DNA of 64,000 nucleotides. Origin: Paramyrothecium sp. XJ0827 (taxonomy: Eukaryota; Ascomycota; Sordariomycetes; Hypocreales; Stachybotryaceae). A model generated the notes under the pieces. The model was given only the letters and a program-made list of their open reading frames with translations, ran no database searches and was not told the origin of the DNA. The stretch spans positions 868,001 to 932,000 of the forward strand of contig JAJFPB010000007.1 of NCBI GenBank assembly GCA_020881915.1, in the 5' to 3' direction. Below are positions 33,609-43,600 of this stretch, piece after piece. The position numbers and the translations under genes were made by a program. Each line of letters begins with the position of its first letter. The stretch's first letter is position 1.

Positions 33609-34992
33609 ATGCCCGAGAAAAAGTGCTCGGGGGCTGATTGCGACAATGAGGCGGGAACTCTGCAATGCCCAACCTGTCTGAAGCTAGGCATCAAGGACAG
33701 CTACTTCTGCTCTCAAGACTGCTTCAAGAGAAATTGGGTATGGCACGTCCGCACACGCACCTTTCACCGTTGTGGGAAACTGACGATGGGCGGTTCCAGG
33801 CAACGCACAAGGCGGCGCACAAGACAGAAACTGGTAACGAACCGTATTCCCCTGCCGATTTTGGGCTTGTTCTAATCACGATGCAGCTCCTGGTGTCTTT
33901 AATCCCTTCCCATCTTACCCATACACCGGCTCCGTCAGACCCGTATACGCAGTCACGCCGCGACCGCGACGCACCGTCCCCAAAACAATCAAGCACCCCG
34001 ACTGGGCCGAGACTGGCATTCCGAAGCGTGAAATGAACTTGAACAGATCGAAATGGGACTTGCTGGATGAGAAGGGCCAGGAGGCCATGCGCAAGGTGTG
34101 CAGACTGGCCCGTGAGGTCCTCGATATAACGGCTGCCGCCATGAAGCCTGGCGTGACCACGGACTATCTGGATGAAGTGTGCCATAATGCTTGCGTCGAG
34201 CGAGATGTGAGTGACGCGCCATACACCCTGCATTGAACCTATCTTCGTGCTAAACCTTGAGCAGTCATACCCGTCTCCGCTCAATTACAACCACTTCCCC
34301 AAGTCACTGTGTACCTCTCCTAACGAGGTCGTGTGCCACGGTATCCCGGATCAGCGCGTTCTGCTTGATGGCGACATTCTGAATCTCGACATTTCATTAT
34401 ACCACGGTGGCTACCATGCCGACTTGAACGAGACCTACTATATTGGCGACAAAGCCAAAGCGGACCTGGACTCTATCCGACTTATTGAAACCACGCGGGA
34501 GGCCTTGGACATGGCCATAAAGATCGTGAAACCTGGTGTGCCGATTCGTGAGTTTGGCAAGGTCATCGAGAGGCACGCAGCCTCGAGAGGTCTAGTCGTC
34601 ATCAAGACATGGGGCGGCCATGGCATCAACACAGAGTTCCATCCTCCTCCTTGGATCCCGCACTACGCCAGAAACAAGGCTGTAGGAACGTGTAAGGCAG
34701 GGATGACCTTCACCATTGAACCTATTTTGGCGCTGGGCGGTCCCCAAGAAGTGTACTGGCCGGACAACTGGACAAATGTCACGCAGGACGGTAAACGCAC
34801 GGCACAGTTCGGTAAGAAGCGTCTTCTCGTCGAGGAACCAGTCCAGAACGCGCGATACTAACACGGGATTTGACAGAACATACGCTACTTGTCACGGAGA
34901 CTGGCGTCGAGGTATTAACGGCGAGGTTGAAGAGCTCTCCGGGTGGCCCGATCCCGATTCCAAAGGTTGCAAATGGAGATCCAAAGAATTAG
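33609..34992 (+). CDS. fpaI: Type 1 methionine aminopeptidase, candidate self-resistance copy
   Basis: 381 residues in five exons: 33609-33737, 33800-33833 (34 bp), 33887-34206, 34265-34811 and 34877-34992. The last exon is easily missed because the frame also runs on into the intron; splicing restores the metal-binding [12 protein letters not shown]. The N-terminus is the MetAP1 C6H2 zinc finger (CSGADC, CPTC, CSQDC, then HKAAHK). Catalytic core: [40 protein letters not shown] and FTIEPIL. All five metal ligands (D, D, H, E, E) are present. The enzyme removes initiator Met in the cytosol. Fumagillin and ovalicin inactivate MetAP2, and the A. fumigatus cluster carries extra MetAP genes, so this copy probably protects the producer. 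The loop usually reading YCGHGI is WGGHGI here, unlike housekeeping MetAP1. Confidence 0.9.
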
Positions 34993-35561
34993 TGGCAAGC
35001 ATCAACTATGGCAAGCATTACGTAGATCACAGGGTATGTTACAAGGACGAGGGAGGCCCCAGCCATTTTCGTATTGATGCATATACCATGCTTTTGGCCT
35101 TCACAAAATGCGAAGTCTTCTTCATGAAGATGCCAGCCGTGTCCCTCTTGTTATATCTTCGTCTGTCAGTGAGATCTCCTTGTACAGTTCTAGCACCCAG
35201 AACAAGTTTCAATGAAATGATGATGCCCCGCCACAGCCTCGGTAGTAAAACAATCGGTGATCAGCATTGAAATAGGTGGCCCCACGTCCGCCGAGTGACC
35301 GACCGAAAGTAAGGTACAGGTAACCGAACGAACCAGAGATGGCACACCATGGCTTTTACATCTAACCCGTGCTAACGTAGCGTTTCAAACCTATCGTTCA
35401 TGAAATAGGTGGCTCCACACAAATACTATTATTCTGCTTGAATTTAGTCCAAGTAACCCGCTGACAGCGGATCCAGGCTCAGGGATTGGTATTTGCATAG
35501 CACTTCGATAAGTCTAAACCCCAGGAGCAGTCGTCCGAGTACATCGCTTGGTACTGACCCC
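34993..35561. other. Intergenic region, no gene seen
   Basis: 569 bp between the aminopeptidase stop and the acyl-CoA synthetase start. Presumed synthetase promoter. The frame at 34716-35270 is a shadow of the last aminopeptidase exons running into non-coding sequence. Confidence 0.6.
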
Positions 35562-37808
35562 ATGGGATTCCAAACCATGGAGCCAGGGCTGCCTACCCAG
35601 CATCTCCAAGATGAGGTACTACGGCAGAGTCTGCAGAACCCGGAGGAGTTCTGGTCACGCCAGGCCAAATACCTACACTGGCACAAGGAGCCAGACGCTG
35701 CGCTCCTGATCTCCCAAAAGAGCCTCCAGGACGGAACTTCACATCCTACGTGGGAATGGTTCCCAGGCGGTGAATTGTCGACTTGCTACAATTGTGTAGA
35801 CAGGCACGTGGCCGCTGGGTATGGGAATAGTCCTGCAATACACTACGACAGCCCAGCCACGAACACAAAGGAGACTATTACCTACGAAATTCTTCTCCGG
35901 AGGGTTGAAACCTTGGCGGGAGTACTCAGGGAGAAAGGCGTCAAGAAAGGCGACGTGGTCATGCTGTATATGCCTATGATTCCAGCTGCCTTGGTGGGAA
36001 TGCTGGCTGTCAACCGCCTTGGAGCTACCCATTCAGTCGTCTTCGGTGGGTTTGCGTCCAACGCTCTCGCTCAGCGGATCGACGCCTGCAAACCTGATGT
36101 GTTCCTCACTGCGTCGTGCGGCATTGTTGGGAACCGGCCGCCAATCGCGTACCAAGCACTTGTTGAGGAAGCGATGAGGCTCGCATGCCACAAGCCCAAA
36201 TATACGATTGTATGGCAGCGAGATCAACTACGGTGGAAGTTCGAAGAGATGACGGAGACTTGGTGGAGAAAGATATGGCGCTGGATACAACAGATGGTCC
36301 TTCACCGCGGAGCGAGCTCTACAAAACAATCATCCTGGCAGGATCTTGTGATGGATGCCAAGTTACGGGCCGTCAAGGCCGACTGCGTTCCGGTACCAAG
36401 TAATCAACCGATCTACATCATGCATACCTCTGGCACGACGGGCGCACCAAAAGGCGTGTTGCGCAATTCCGGAGGCCACGCAGTTGGCCTACAGTTCACC
36501 ATGAAGTCCATCTTCGGTATCCAAGGCCCAGGACACGTCATGTTCACAGCTTCGGATATCGGGTGGGTGGTTGGCCACTCTTACATCCTGTACGCGCCGT
36601 TGCTGGTGGGTGCCACAACTATCTTATACGAAGGCAAACCAGTTGGGACGCCCGACGCGTCTGCTTTTTGGAGAGTAGTGGAGCGGTACAAGGTGAACAC
36701 AATGTTTGCAACGCCAACGGCGCTGCGAGCCATCAAGCAAGACGACCCTGACAATAAGAAATTGTCAGAGGCGGGCGAACGTGGGGGCTTGCGGTCGTTG
36801 AAATCCCTATTCCTTGCCGGAGAACGATCTGAGCCGACATTAGTCTCGATGTACCAAGAGCTACTTGAAAAGCATGGAGGTAATAATGCACATGTCATTG
36901 ACAATTGGTGGTCAACCGAGGCCGGGTCTCCGATAACTGCTCGAGCGGTTGCGCCTCACATTGGCTTGGAAAGGGAGATTGGGGCAACCCACAGCCTTCC
37001 TCCAATAAAGCCAGGAAGTGCCGGCAAGCCCATGCCTGGTTTTGATGTTGTGGTCGTTGACGATGACGGTGAGCCAGTGGCAAACGGCTATATGGGTAAC
37101 ATAGTGCTGGCTCTACCTCTCGGGCCGACGGCTTTTAGTACACTGTGGTTGAACGAACAACGATTCTACAACAGCTATTTGAAAAGATTTGACTCCAGGT
37201 TCCTAGACACTGGAGATACAGGATGGATCGATGACGAAGGCTACGTTCATGTGATGGGTCGGAATGATGATGTACTCAACGTGAGCGCGTATCGGCTCTC
37301 GAGTGGTAGGCCTCCCCGATTTGCTCCGTATCTCAGGGCCTTGTCCAGATCACTAACTCCTGGTTTTATAGGCGCCATTGAGGAAGCCATCTCATCGCAT
37401 CCCCTCGTAACAGAGTCGTGTGTAGTGGCCGTTCCGGATAAACTCAAAGGTCAACTCCCATTTGCATTCATTGCCCTTTCCGTGCCGGCTTACCAGAATT
37501 CTGCCATACCGACAGAAACCATCATAAAGGAGATCCAGTCCCTCGTTAGAAGTCGAGTTGGGGCCTTTGCGACTTTGGGGGGCATCATTCAAGGGAAGGG
37601 CATAATACCGAAGACGAGGTCTGGCAAAACATTACGACGAGTTCTACGAGAATTGGTGGAGAACGGGGTGTATGGCGATTTTGATCGAAGTGTTCAAGTT
37701 CCAAGCACCATTGAGGATGCCTCTGTCGTCGAGGCCGCGAGAGAAATGGTTCGGGAATATTTTAAGTTGAACAGGGGTAAGCATGAAGCCATTGAGGCAA
37801 GAGAGTAG
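35562..37808 (+). CDS. Acyl-CoA synthetase, acetyl/propionyl-CoA synthetase family
   Basis: 726 residues in two exons, 35562-37305 and 37372-37808. The 66 bp intron keeps frame but would insert a foreign stretch between RLSSG and AIEEAI; it has GT-AG ends and an ACTAAC branch site. The first ATG is 35562 (MGFQTMEPG); the frame above it opens with TTG. Adenylate-forming motifs: YIMHTSGTTGAPKGVLR (P-loop), DNWWSTEAGSP, FLDTGDTGWIDDEGY, and near the end IIPKTRSGKTLRRVLR with the catalytic Lys. The N-terminal part (EEFWSRQAKYLHWHKEP) is like ACSS3, which prefers propionate. I recall an acetate-CoA ligase at the matching place in the A. fumigatus supercluster. Pseurotin has a propionate-derived starter, so supply of propionyl-CoA to the PKS is a reasonable inference. 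Confidence 0.88.
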   Translation: MGFQTMEPGLPTQHLQDEVLRQSLQNPEEFWSRQAKYLHWHKEPDAALLISQKSLQDGTSHPTWEWFPGGELSTCYNCVDRHVAAGYGNSPAIHYDSPATNTKETITYEILLRRVETLAGVLREKGVKKGDVVMLYMPMIPAALVGMLAVNRLGATHSVVFGGFASNALAQRIDACKPDVFLTASCGIVGNRPPIAYQALVEEAMRLACHKPKYTIVWQRDQLRWKFEEMTETWWRKIWRWIQQMVLHRGASSTKQSSWQDLVMDAKLRAVKADCVPVPSNQPIYIMHTSGTTGAPKGVLRNSGGHAVGLQFTMKSIFGIQGPGHVMFTASDIGWVVGHSYILYAPLLVGATTILYEGKPVGTPDASAFWRVVERYKVNTMFATPTALRAIKQDDPDNKKLSEAGERGGLRSLKSLFLAGERSEPTLVSMYQELLEKHGGNNAHVIDNWWSTEAGSPITARAVAPHIGLEREIGATHSLPPIKPGSAGKPMPGFDVVVVDDDGEPVANGYMGNIVLALPLGPTAFSTLWLNEQRFYNSYLKRFDSRFLDTGDTGWIDDEGYVHVMGRNDDVLNVSAYRLSSGRPPRFAPYLRALSRSLTPGFIGAIEEAISSHPLVTESCVVAVPDKLKGQLPFAFIALSVPAYQNSAIPTETIIKEIQSLVRSRVGAFATLGGIIQGKGIIPKTRSGKTLRRVLRELVENGVYGDFDRSVQVPSTIEDASVVEAAREMVREYFKLNRGKHEAIEARE

Positions 37809-38035
37809 CTTTGAAATAGCAAAGCCACGAACCAAACATCAAGGGAGCTTTGATCTAGTCTAAGCAGCGACTTCAAATTGCTCCCCTCTCTGAAACTAGC
37901 TTTTTGAAAGACTATGATCTTTTTTCAGTTTGGGAATATCTTCAAACAGTTTCTAGTGCAGTAACAATTATTGGTTGCTATCACTACTACAACAGGAAAC
38001 ATTCCTCTCAACAAGCAATGCCTTTCTCTTCATAA

Positions 38036-38851
38036 TCAGACATCTGATGTAGTTTTGCTAGTTTTGTTGGAATATTTTTGAGCCATGTAGGTGAGATCGC
38101 CTTTCACCACGTACCCAATGTGACTCAGTGCCAGCAGCTCTTTCATCTGAGGGCTCAGGGTCTCTTGAAGCTCCTTTGGGAGTTTGGCTGACCAATTTAT
38201 AAGCGGCCGCATGTGAGGCGCAGAGTAATAGGCAAAAAGAATTGCCCGATCCTCATCCTTGGTGATGTTGGAACCAGAGGTGTGCCACAGCCGCCCATCA
38301 ATGACAACAATGTCCCCCGCATCAGCTTCAAACGGGACCAGCAACTCAGGTGCGTTATCGGGCACATCCTCCCAGGTGGTCCACTTGTTCGAGCCTGGGA
38401 TATACAGGGTCGCACCATTCTCTTTGGTCATCCTTGTAAGGCACCAAATAACATTGACTGCCCAGACATCCAGCCATGGCGCTGGGAGGACGATGCTCTG
38501 GTCAGAGTGCAGAGCCATGCTCTCTGCACCGGGACGAGCAATATTCGCAGAGAAGTTGCTGACAAGCACTTGTTCGCCCAGCAAGGACTTGGCTAGATCC
38601 AACCCTGTGGGGTGGATGAGCAGATCCCGCCAGTATGCGTCCAGCTCTGGGAGGTAGAACACGCGAACATTGGCAGAATTTGGATCCAGAATTGGCTGAA
38701 AGGTGGACTCGCCACTAGCTTCACTGGCAGCCTTTGACTTCCATAGGCGGTTGAGGGCGTCGTTGGCTTCCTCTTTGGAGAGGACCGAAGGGATTATGAC
38801 CCAGCCATGTTCTTTTAAATGAGCTTCGGCTTCTTCCATTTGTATTTTCAT
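38036..38851 (-). CDS. fmaF: PhyH-type Fe(II)/2-oxoglutarate dioxygenase (fumagillin C6-hydroxylase-like)
   Basis: A single exon of 271 residues. The double-stranded beta-helix core shows the metal triad: MALHSDQSIVLP gives HxD and GDIVVIDGRLWHTSGSN gives the distal His, while DRAILFAYY carries the Arg for 2-oxoglutarate. The N-terminal EHGWVIIPSVLSKEEANDAL is typical of phytanoyl-CoA dioxygenase-like enzymes. In the fumagillin pathway a PhyH-family enzyme (Fma-C6H) hydroxylates C6 of the oxidised bergamotene skeleton; the position next to the P450 and near the UbiA cyclase makes that role likely here. There are two in-frame ATGs (38851 and 38839); I took the first. Tail to tail with the acyl-CoA synthetase, 227 bp apart. 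No signal peptide or membrane segment. Confidence 0.85.
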   Translation of the reverse strand: MKIQMEEAEAHLKEHGWVIIPSVLSKEEANDALNRLWKSKAASEASGESTFQPILDPNSANVRVFYLPELDAYWRDLLIHPTGLDLAKSLLGEQVLVSNFSANIARPGAESMALHSDQSIVLPAPWLDVWAVNVIWCLTRMTKENGATLYIPGSNKWTTWEDVPDNAPELLVPFEADAGDIVVIDGRLWHTSGSNITKDEDRAILFAYYSAPHMRPLINWSAKLPKELQETLSPQMKELLALSHIGYVVKGDLTYMAQKYSNKTSKTTSDV

Positions 38852-39752
38852 GGTTTAGAGGGACTGGGTCAAAGGCATATTTAGTAAAGTCTTCGAAAAA
38901 GAGCTTTTTCGATCTGCTTTGAAGGTAACACCTACTAGATTTCAACTCTGACACCACAGCAGAGCAGGAGAGGAAATTGTGCTTGCTTCACAAGAAAAAT
39001 TGGTAGTTCACCGAGATCCCAATTCGCAAATATGGTTGGTCATGGATCAATGAAGCAGGTGCTCAATTTCTTAGGTGTCACACCTAACCCACCATCAGAA
39101 AGGTCACGATCTCGAGCCGTAGCTTTCCAATTGCGAAAACCCAATAACACTCTCGCTGGCCTTGGCTTGGATGCTTACCATGCAGTCAATCATTTCGGCT
39201 GCTAATTTGTGTGGCTCAGACAGTTTGGCGTGGCAATACAAGCTGCAAGAGGGTTTTCGGATGGCCAGAACAGGAAGTAGTGCCGGAAACCCAAGATCAA
39301 TTGACAGTACTCCTGACACATTTTTCAACCGAGTCATTCACTGATTGGTGCACCTGAATTGCAGGCCAGTGATTCGTGCAGTATCTAGAATCACCCAGGA
39401 GCGACTGCTATCGTAAGAGTTCTAGGATTGTCGAGGTGCATTGTCTCTTCAATAACGAATGACAAATAATGTCACGAGATCAGTGGGAAAGTGGGCTTGC
39501 GAAGGGCAGTGAACTGACCGGAAACCCTACTATTGCGTGCCGATGGAGAAGCACGAGATTCCTCCAATAGTTTTAAAAGCTGGATCATGCAAAAACTATT
39601 CTACTGGTGCATTCTGTTGTTCTGATGCCAGCGTCTCCCACCAAGTGCGAGTATTCCACTATTGTGCTAATCTCGTCTAAGGAAAGAGATTGATGACACC
39701 TGAAGAATCAGATTTATTACGCATTTATTCATATCTTAGCTGTTTAGACCCT
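38852..39752. other. Intergenic region, no gene seen; presumed dioxygenase promoter
   Basis: 901 bp between the dioxygenase start and the P450 stop. It contains TCGGATGG at 39257-39264, a partial match to the CGGATGC element of other cluster promoters. Short ORFs (39104-39337 and overlapping) show no domain. Confidence 0.5.
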
Positions 39753-41419
39753 TTAGACAGTACTCATGTTGAGAAGACTCGCGTGGCTAGTCTCCAGTAC
39801 CTGCTCCGACTCGATGCGCTGAAGGAGATTAACATGTCGCTTACTGCGAGGCTCCACCTCGAACTCGAAGGGGGCAGGCCGATTGACCATGCCGGGAATG
39901 GCCTCCAGGGTGACAGGAATGTCATTGCCGTCGCCGTCCTTGGCCTTTCGTACATTGAAAACGGCCAGTAACTGGACAACAGCAATGTAGACGCTGGCAT
40001 CCGCAAAGAACCGGCCAGCACACGACCTCCGGCCATACCCAAACGCGATTTCACTAGGATCCGGATTGTTCAACGGTTCCATATAGCGCTCTGGCTTGAA
40101 GGTCCGTGGGTCTGGATAATCCTCAGGATCGTTCAGAAACCAGTAGAGCGAAGGGAGGAGGTATGAACCCTTGGGAATAAGATACTCTCCGTAAATGATG
40201 TCTTCCTCGGACTTGTGTGTGAGGCCCATAGGCCCTACAGGGTTCCAACGCCATGCTTCTTTCACGATTCCATCAATGTAAGGGAGATAAACTCTATCGT
40301 CAAAGTTGGGTAGCCTGTTCGAGCCGACAACGCGATCAATCTCCTCATGCGCCCTTGCCACCACCTCGGGGAACATGACTAGGCCACATAAGACGCTGTG
40401 AATGATGGCAACTGTACTGTCGGAGCCTGCAGCATACAGACTCACAGCAGTCCACTTGATGGCCTCTTCATCGTCTGCGGCCAAGCGAATTTCACTCCCT
40501 TCCAGCTTGACCTTACTACTCTCCAGAAGATTGGATACATACGATGGGCGATGCGCTTTGTGCGCCAACTGCCTTTTAGTAAAGTCATAAGGGAGTTGAG
40601 CAGCAGCTTCGTTGACGGCCTTCCATTCCGCCGCGGTTTTCCTATAAGACATGCCAGGGAACCAGTCAGGAAGATGCTGGATGGCAGGTACGGAGTCAAC
40701 GGCCCAGGAAAGCGGCACAAATGCCCTAGACAAGTTCTCCATGGCGTGTTCAATCAACTCGACTAACGGATCGGGGCTATTCCGCTCAATTGTGTAGCCA
40801 TAGGTGATGTCCAGAACGATGGCTGCAGCTAACCTGAAACACATTTAATAACTTATGCACTCTACTTTCATACCTCGGGCAGATCTTACGTCTTTAGGTG
40901 ATGCAAAATGGCGTCAGGCTTTTTGAATGTCTCAAGGACGAAACGGATAGATGCCTTTTCCTGAAGGGGATGGAAACTAGCGGAGACCCCTTTTGTTCCG
41001 ATCTCCTGGTGAACCATCTTTCGGTGCTTGCGATACTTATCGTCGTACTGATGGGTGATGAGAAAGTTCTCGAACCCACATAACTGAGCGAAATTGAGCT
41101 GAGGCCTTGCCGATGTCCTTTGAGCCTTCTTTCCCATGATGGCGTGAGCGGCGTTCTTGTCATGGAATATGACGAGGGTTGTCCCCATGATGTTGATAGA
41201 GCTGAGAGGACCGTAAATATCCTTGTGCTTCAACCAATGCAAAAATTCGGGCCGTCCAGGAGATGGGAGATCGAAGAAGTTTCCAATAATTGGCAGTGGT
41301 TTTGGTCCGGGAGGGGCCTTGACTCTGGGCCTTCTAGGCTGTGATGTAAACAACATCAGGCCGATCAAGGCGATCAAGGCGACGCAGCTGAGCTGAAGGG
41401 TTGATACTGCGTATGCCAT
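39753..41419 (-). CDS. fmaG: Cytochrome P450 (fumagillin P450-like)
   Basis: 536 residues in two exons, 41419-40890 and 40833-39753; the intron is 56 bp. The N-terminal anchor is LSCVALIALIGLMLFTSQ, followed by the proline hinge APPGPKPLPIIGN. I-helix AAGSDSTVAII, KEAWRW for the ExxR motif, FKPERY for the PERF region and the haem loop FGYGRRSCAGRFF with its Cys ligand are all intact. It resembles the CYP64/O-methylsterigmatocystin oxidoreductase-like group. In the fumagillin locus a P450 beside the UbiA terpene cyclase performs several oxidations of bergamotene, including bis-epoxidation and ketone formation. The place between dioxygenase and hydrolase supports the same role. It is an endoplasmic reticulum membrane enzyme. 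Assignment to the terpene rather than the pseurotin branch rests on remembered synteny only. Confidence 0.88.
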
Positions 41420-41970
41420 GCTGCTGTGGTTGTTTCGAAAGAGAAGCTCTTGGCCTGATCGAGTTGTAGCTAGGATGGTTCATGAACGTGATTATGGTTC
41501 AGTATGTGTAAGGTTTATCCTGTTCATTCTCTACTGCTGTAAGAATCATGTTTGCGGCGCAGGATTTGCCCAAGCAGACTTTACGCCACATTATTGCAAA
41601 TTCCAAACCTAATCCTGCCAATTACAAGAGGAGCTCGCACGGCCGACTCTCGGATGCTGTTACAGTCTCGTAGTGACCGTCGTGCTCATGATTGGTTGCA
41701 TCAAGACCACCGAATTCGGTGTGGAGCTATCGGCTGCATCCGGGGGCAGTGGGATACACCAAAGCTTGCTCGGACAAGGGCTGCAGCGCAAACAATTGTG
41801 GGCAGCATGTATTGGGTGCTCATGCAAGCAAACACGGTGATGCTGGCTCAGACGATTCGTGGCATAGGTATTCGTCGATGAGCCAAAGCTCAACAGTTGA
41901 ACACTCAGACTAGGCATACGTGTACGCCCACCCTTTCATACAGTTGTTAGCATATTGTAGGCAGATAATC
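41420..41970. promoter_or_regulatory. Bidirectional promoter (P450 / psoB-like hydrolase)
   Basis: 551 bp between divergent starts of a presumed terpene-branch gene and a presumed pseurotin-branch gene. It contains TCGGATGC at 41650-41657 on the plus strand and the same core reversed, TCGGCTGCATCCG at 41730-41742, whose complement holds CGGATGC followed by AGCCGA. Such CGG-rich elements suit a Zn2Cys6 regulator. Binding by the FumR-like protein is inferred. Confidence 0.45.
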
Positions 41971-43308
41971 ATGGCAACCATGCACAAGTTGTTCAAGTCA
42001 CCCTTTTTCGATTTCGAGTTCCTTCGACTCCTGGCCATGGCGCCACATGAAGGTGCTGAGATTGGGGAGGCATTAGAAGCGGCAGCTAAGATCAAAGACC
42101 AAGACCCAGAATCGTGGTACAGTGTCCTCCTCGAAACCGGCAACAAGGCAGAGGTCATCGCAAAAGAAGCAGAGGCATCAGGAGACCGTGTCGGAGCGCG
42201 ACGCGCGTATTTGCGATCATCAAACTATCTCCGCGCAGCGCAGTTCATGCTGAACGAAGGCCCCATTGGGCACGATAAAAGAGTCGTTCCAACAATTGAG
42301 CACGCCATCGCCAACTTCAGGAAAGGAGTTCAGTATCGTGATGGCAAAACCTTGTTCTTGGAGATCCCGTACGAAGGGGGGATAATGTTGCCCGGTTATC
42401 TCTATTTGCCGTCCGCCTACAATCGGATTCCCAATCGCAAAATCCCAATCCTGCTCAACTCAGGAGGAGGTGACTCTACCCAGGAAGAGATCTACTTTGT
42501 GAACCCAGCGTACGGACCAGATTTAGGTTACGCAGTGCTTACTTTCGAGGGGCCTGGGCAAGGAATCGTCCTCCGCCGCGACAAGCTGATCATGCGGCCT
42601 GATTGGGAAGCCGTTACGGGCCCGGTCTTGGATCATCTATTCGATCTTGCTACTCGTCATCCTGAGCTTGAGCTAGACCTTGATCATATTGCTGTTACGG
42701 GTGCATCAATGGGAGGCTACTTTGCACTTCGTGCCGCTGCCGACTCCCGTATCAAAGCATGCGTAAGCGTTGACGGGTTCTACAGCTTGTCCAGCTTTGT
42801 CGGAGGTAGAATGCCAGGACCCCTCTTCAATGGTTTCATGAGCGGCTGGATCTCCGACACCATGTTCAACGGGATACTCGGCTTCCTCAAGAAACTTGAC
42901 TTCCAAGCCAGATGGGAGTTCAATCACTTGAGGTGGGCAACGGGCTCCAAGACAGACGCAGACATTATGCGCAGCTTTGGCGATTACACTTTGCAGAACA
43001 CGGACGGCACAGAATACCTGGCCAACGTAAAGTGCCCAACACTTGTGACGGGAGCAGGGGCGAGTTTCTACTTCGACCCAGCCACTACGACGAACAAGAT
43101 CTATGAATGCTTAACTAGCCTCAAAGACGGGGTGGACAAAGAGAAATGGATTGCCACTGACGTAGCATTTGGAGGGCTTCAAGCCAAGATTGGTGCTTTT
43201 GGGTACTCGGCACAAAAGACATTTGAGTGGCTGGATGCCAGGTTCGGAATTGAGAGGAAGCCCTTGAAGGTTAACTCAGATCTGGGAAGTTTGGTAAGCC
43301 AATTGTGA
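41971..43308 (+). CDS. psoB: Alpha/beta hydrolase, Ayg1/PsoB-like
   Basis: A single exon of 445 residues. The frame opens with GTG at 41920, but the first ATG is 41971 (MATMHKLFKS). An N-terminal helical region (residues 1-110) precedes the hydrolase fold, as in Ayg1-type enzymes. Core motifs: IPILLNSGGGDSTQEE, LTFEGPGQGIVLRR and the nucleophile elbow VTGASMGGYFALRAA (Ser). In the usual family C-terminus a His precedes CQ (EHCQxG); here the region reads FGGLQAKIGAFGYSAQ, so that His is not in place. Relatives in cytochalasan and pseurotin clusters help form or release the lactam ring from the PKS-NRPS product. The gene sits 500 bp before the cyclase gene and near the PKS-NRPS, as psoB does. 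Its 3' end faces the UbiA-fold gene 292 bp away. Confidence 0.85.
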   Translation: MATMHKLFKSPFFDFEFLRLLAMAPHEGAEIGEALEAAAKIKDQDPESWYSVLLETGNKAEVIAKEAEASGDRVGARRAYLRSSNYLRAAQFMLNEGPIGHDKRVVPTIEHAIANFRKGVQYRDGKTLFLEIPYEGGIMLPGYLYLPSAYNRIPNRKIPILLNSGGGDSTQEEIYFVNPAYGPDLGYAVLTFEGPGQGIVLRRDKLIMRPDWEAVTGPVLDHLFDLATRHPELELDLDHIAVTGASMGGYFALRAAADSRIKACVSVDGFYSLSSFVGGRMPGPLFNGFMSGWISDTMFNGILGFLKKLDFQARWEFNHLRWATGSKTDADIMRSFGDYTLQNTDGTEYLANVKCPTLVTGAGASFYFDPATTTNKIYECLTSLKDGVDKEKWIATDVAFGGLQAKIGAFGYSAQKTFEWLDARFGIERKPLKVNSDLGSLVSQL

Positions 43309-43600
43309 AGAGTTTGGTAGTTCACAGGGAACATGTCATGCTTGAATTTCTGTTTTTGTAATACAAGCTTTACAACCCAATGACTGGAATGCGGGCACAT
43401 GGTCTTTCACAGATTGATGAATGAGAACTATCGAGATATTCGTACCCGACGATTCTCAGGAAATAAACCACCTCGAGAATAGAACACAATGATGAAACGC
43501 GTGATGTCCCAATGCTGCTTGTTTTGATTCACTATGTAATCCATATCATCGCTTACACCACATAGTATTCATGTCTACGGCATTATGATAAGCCGCTCTT

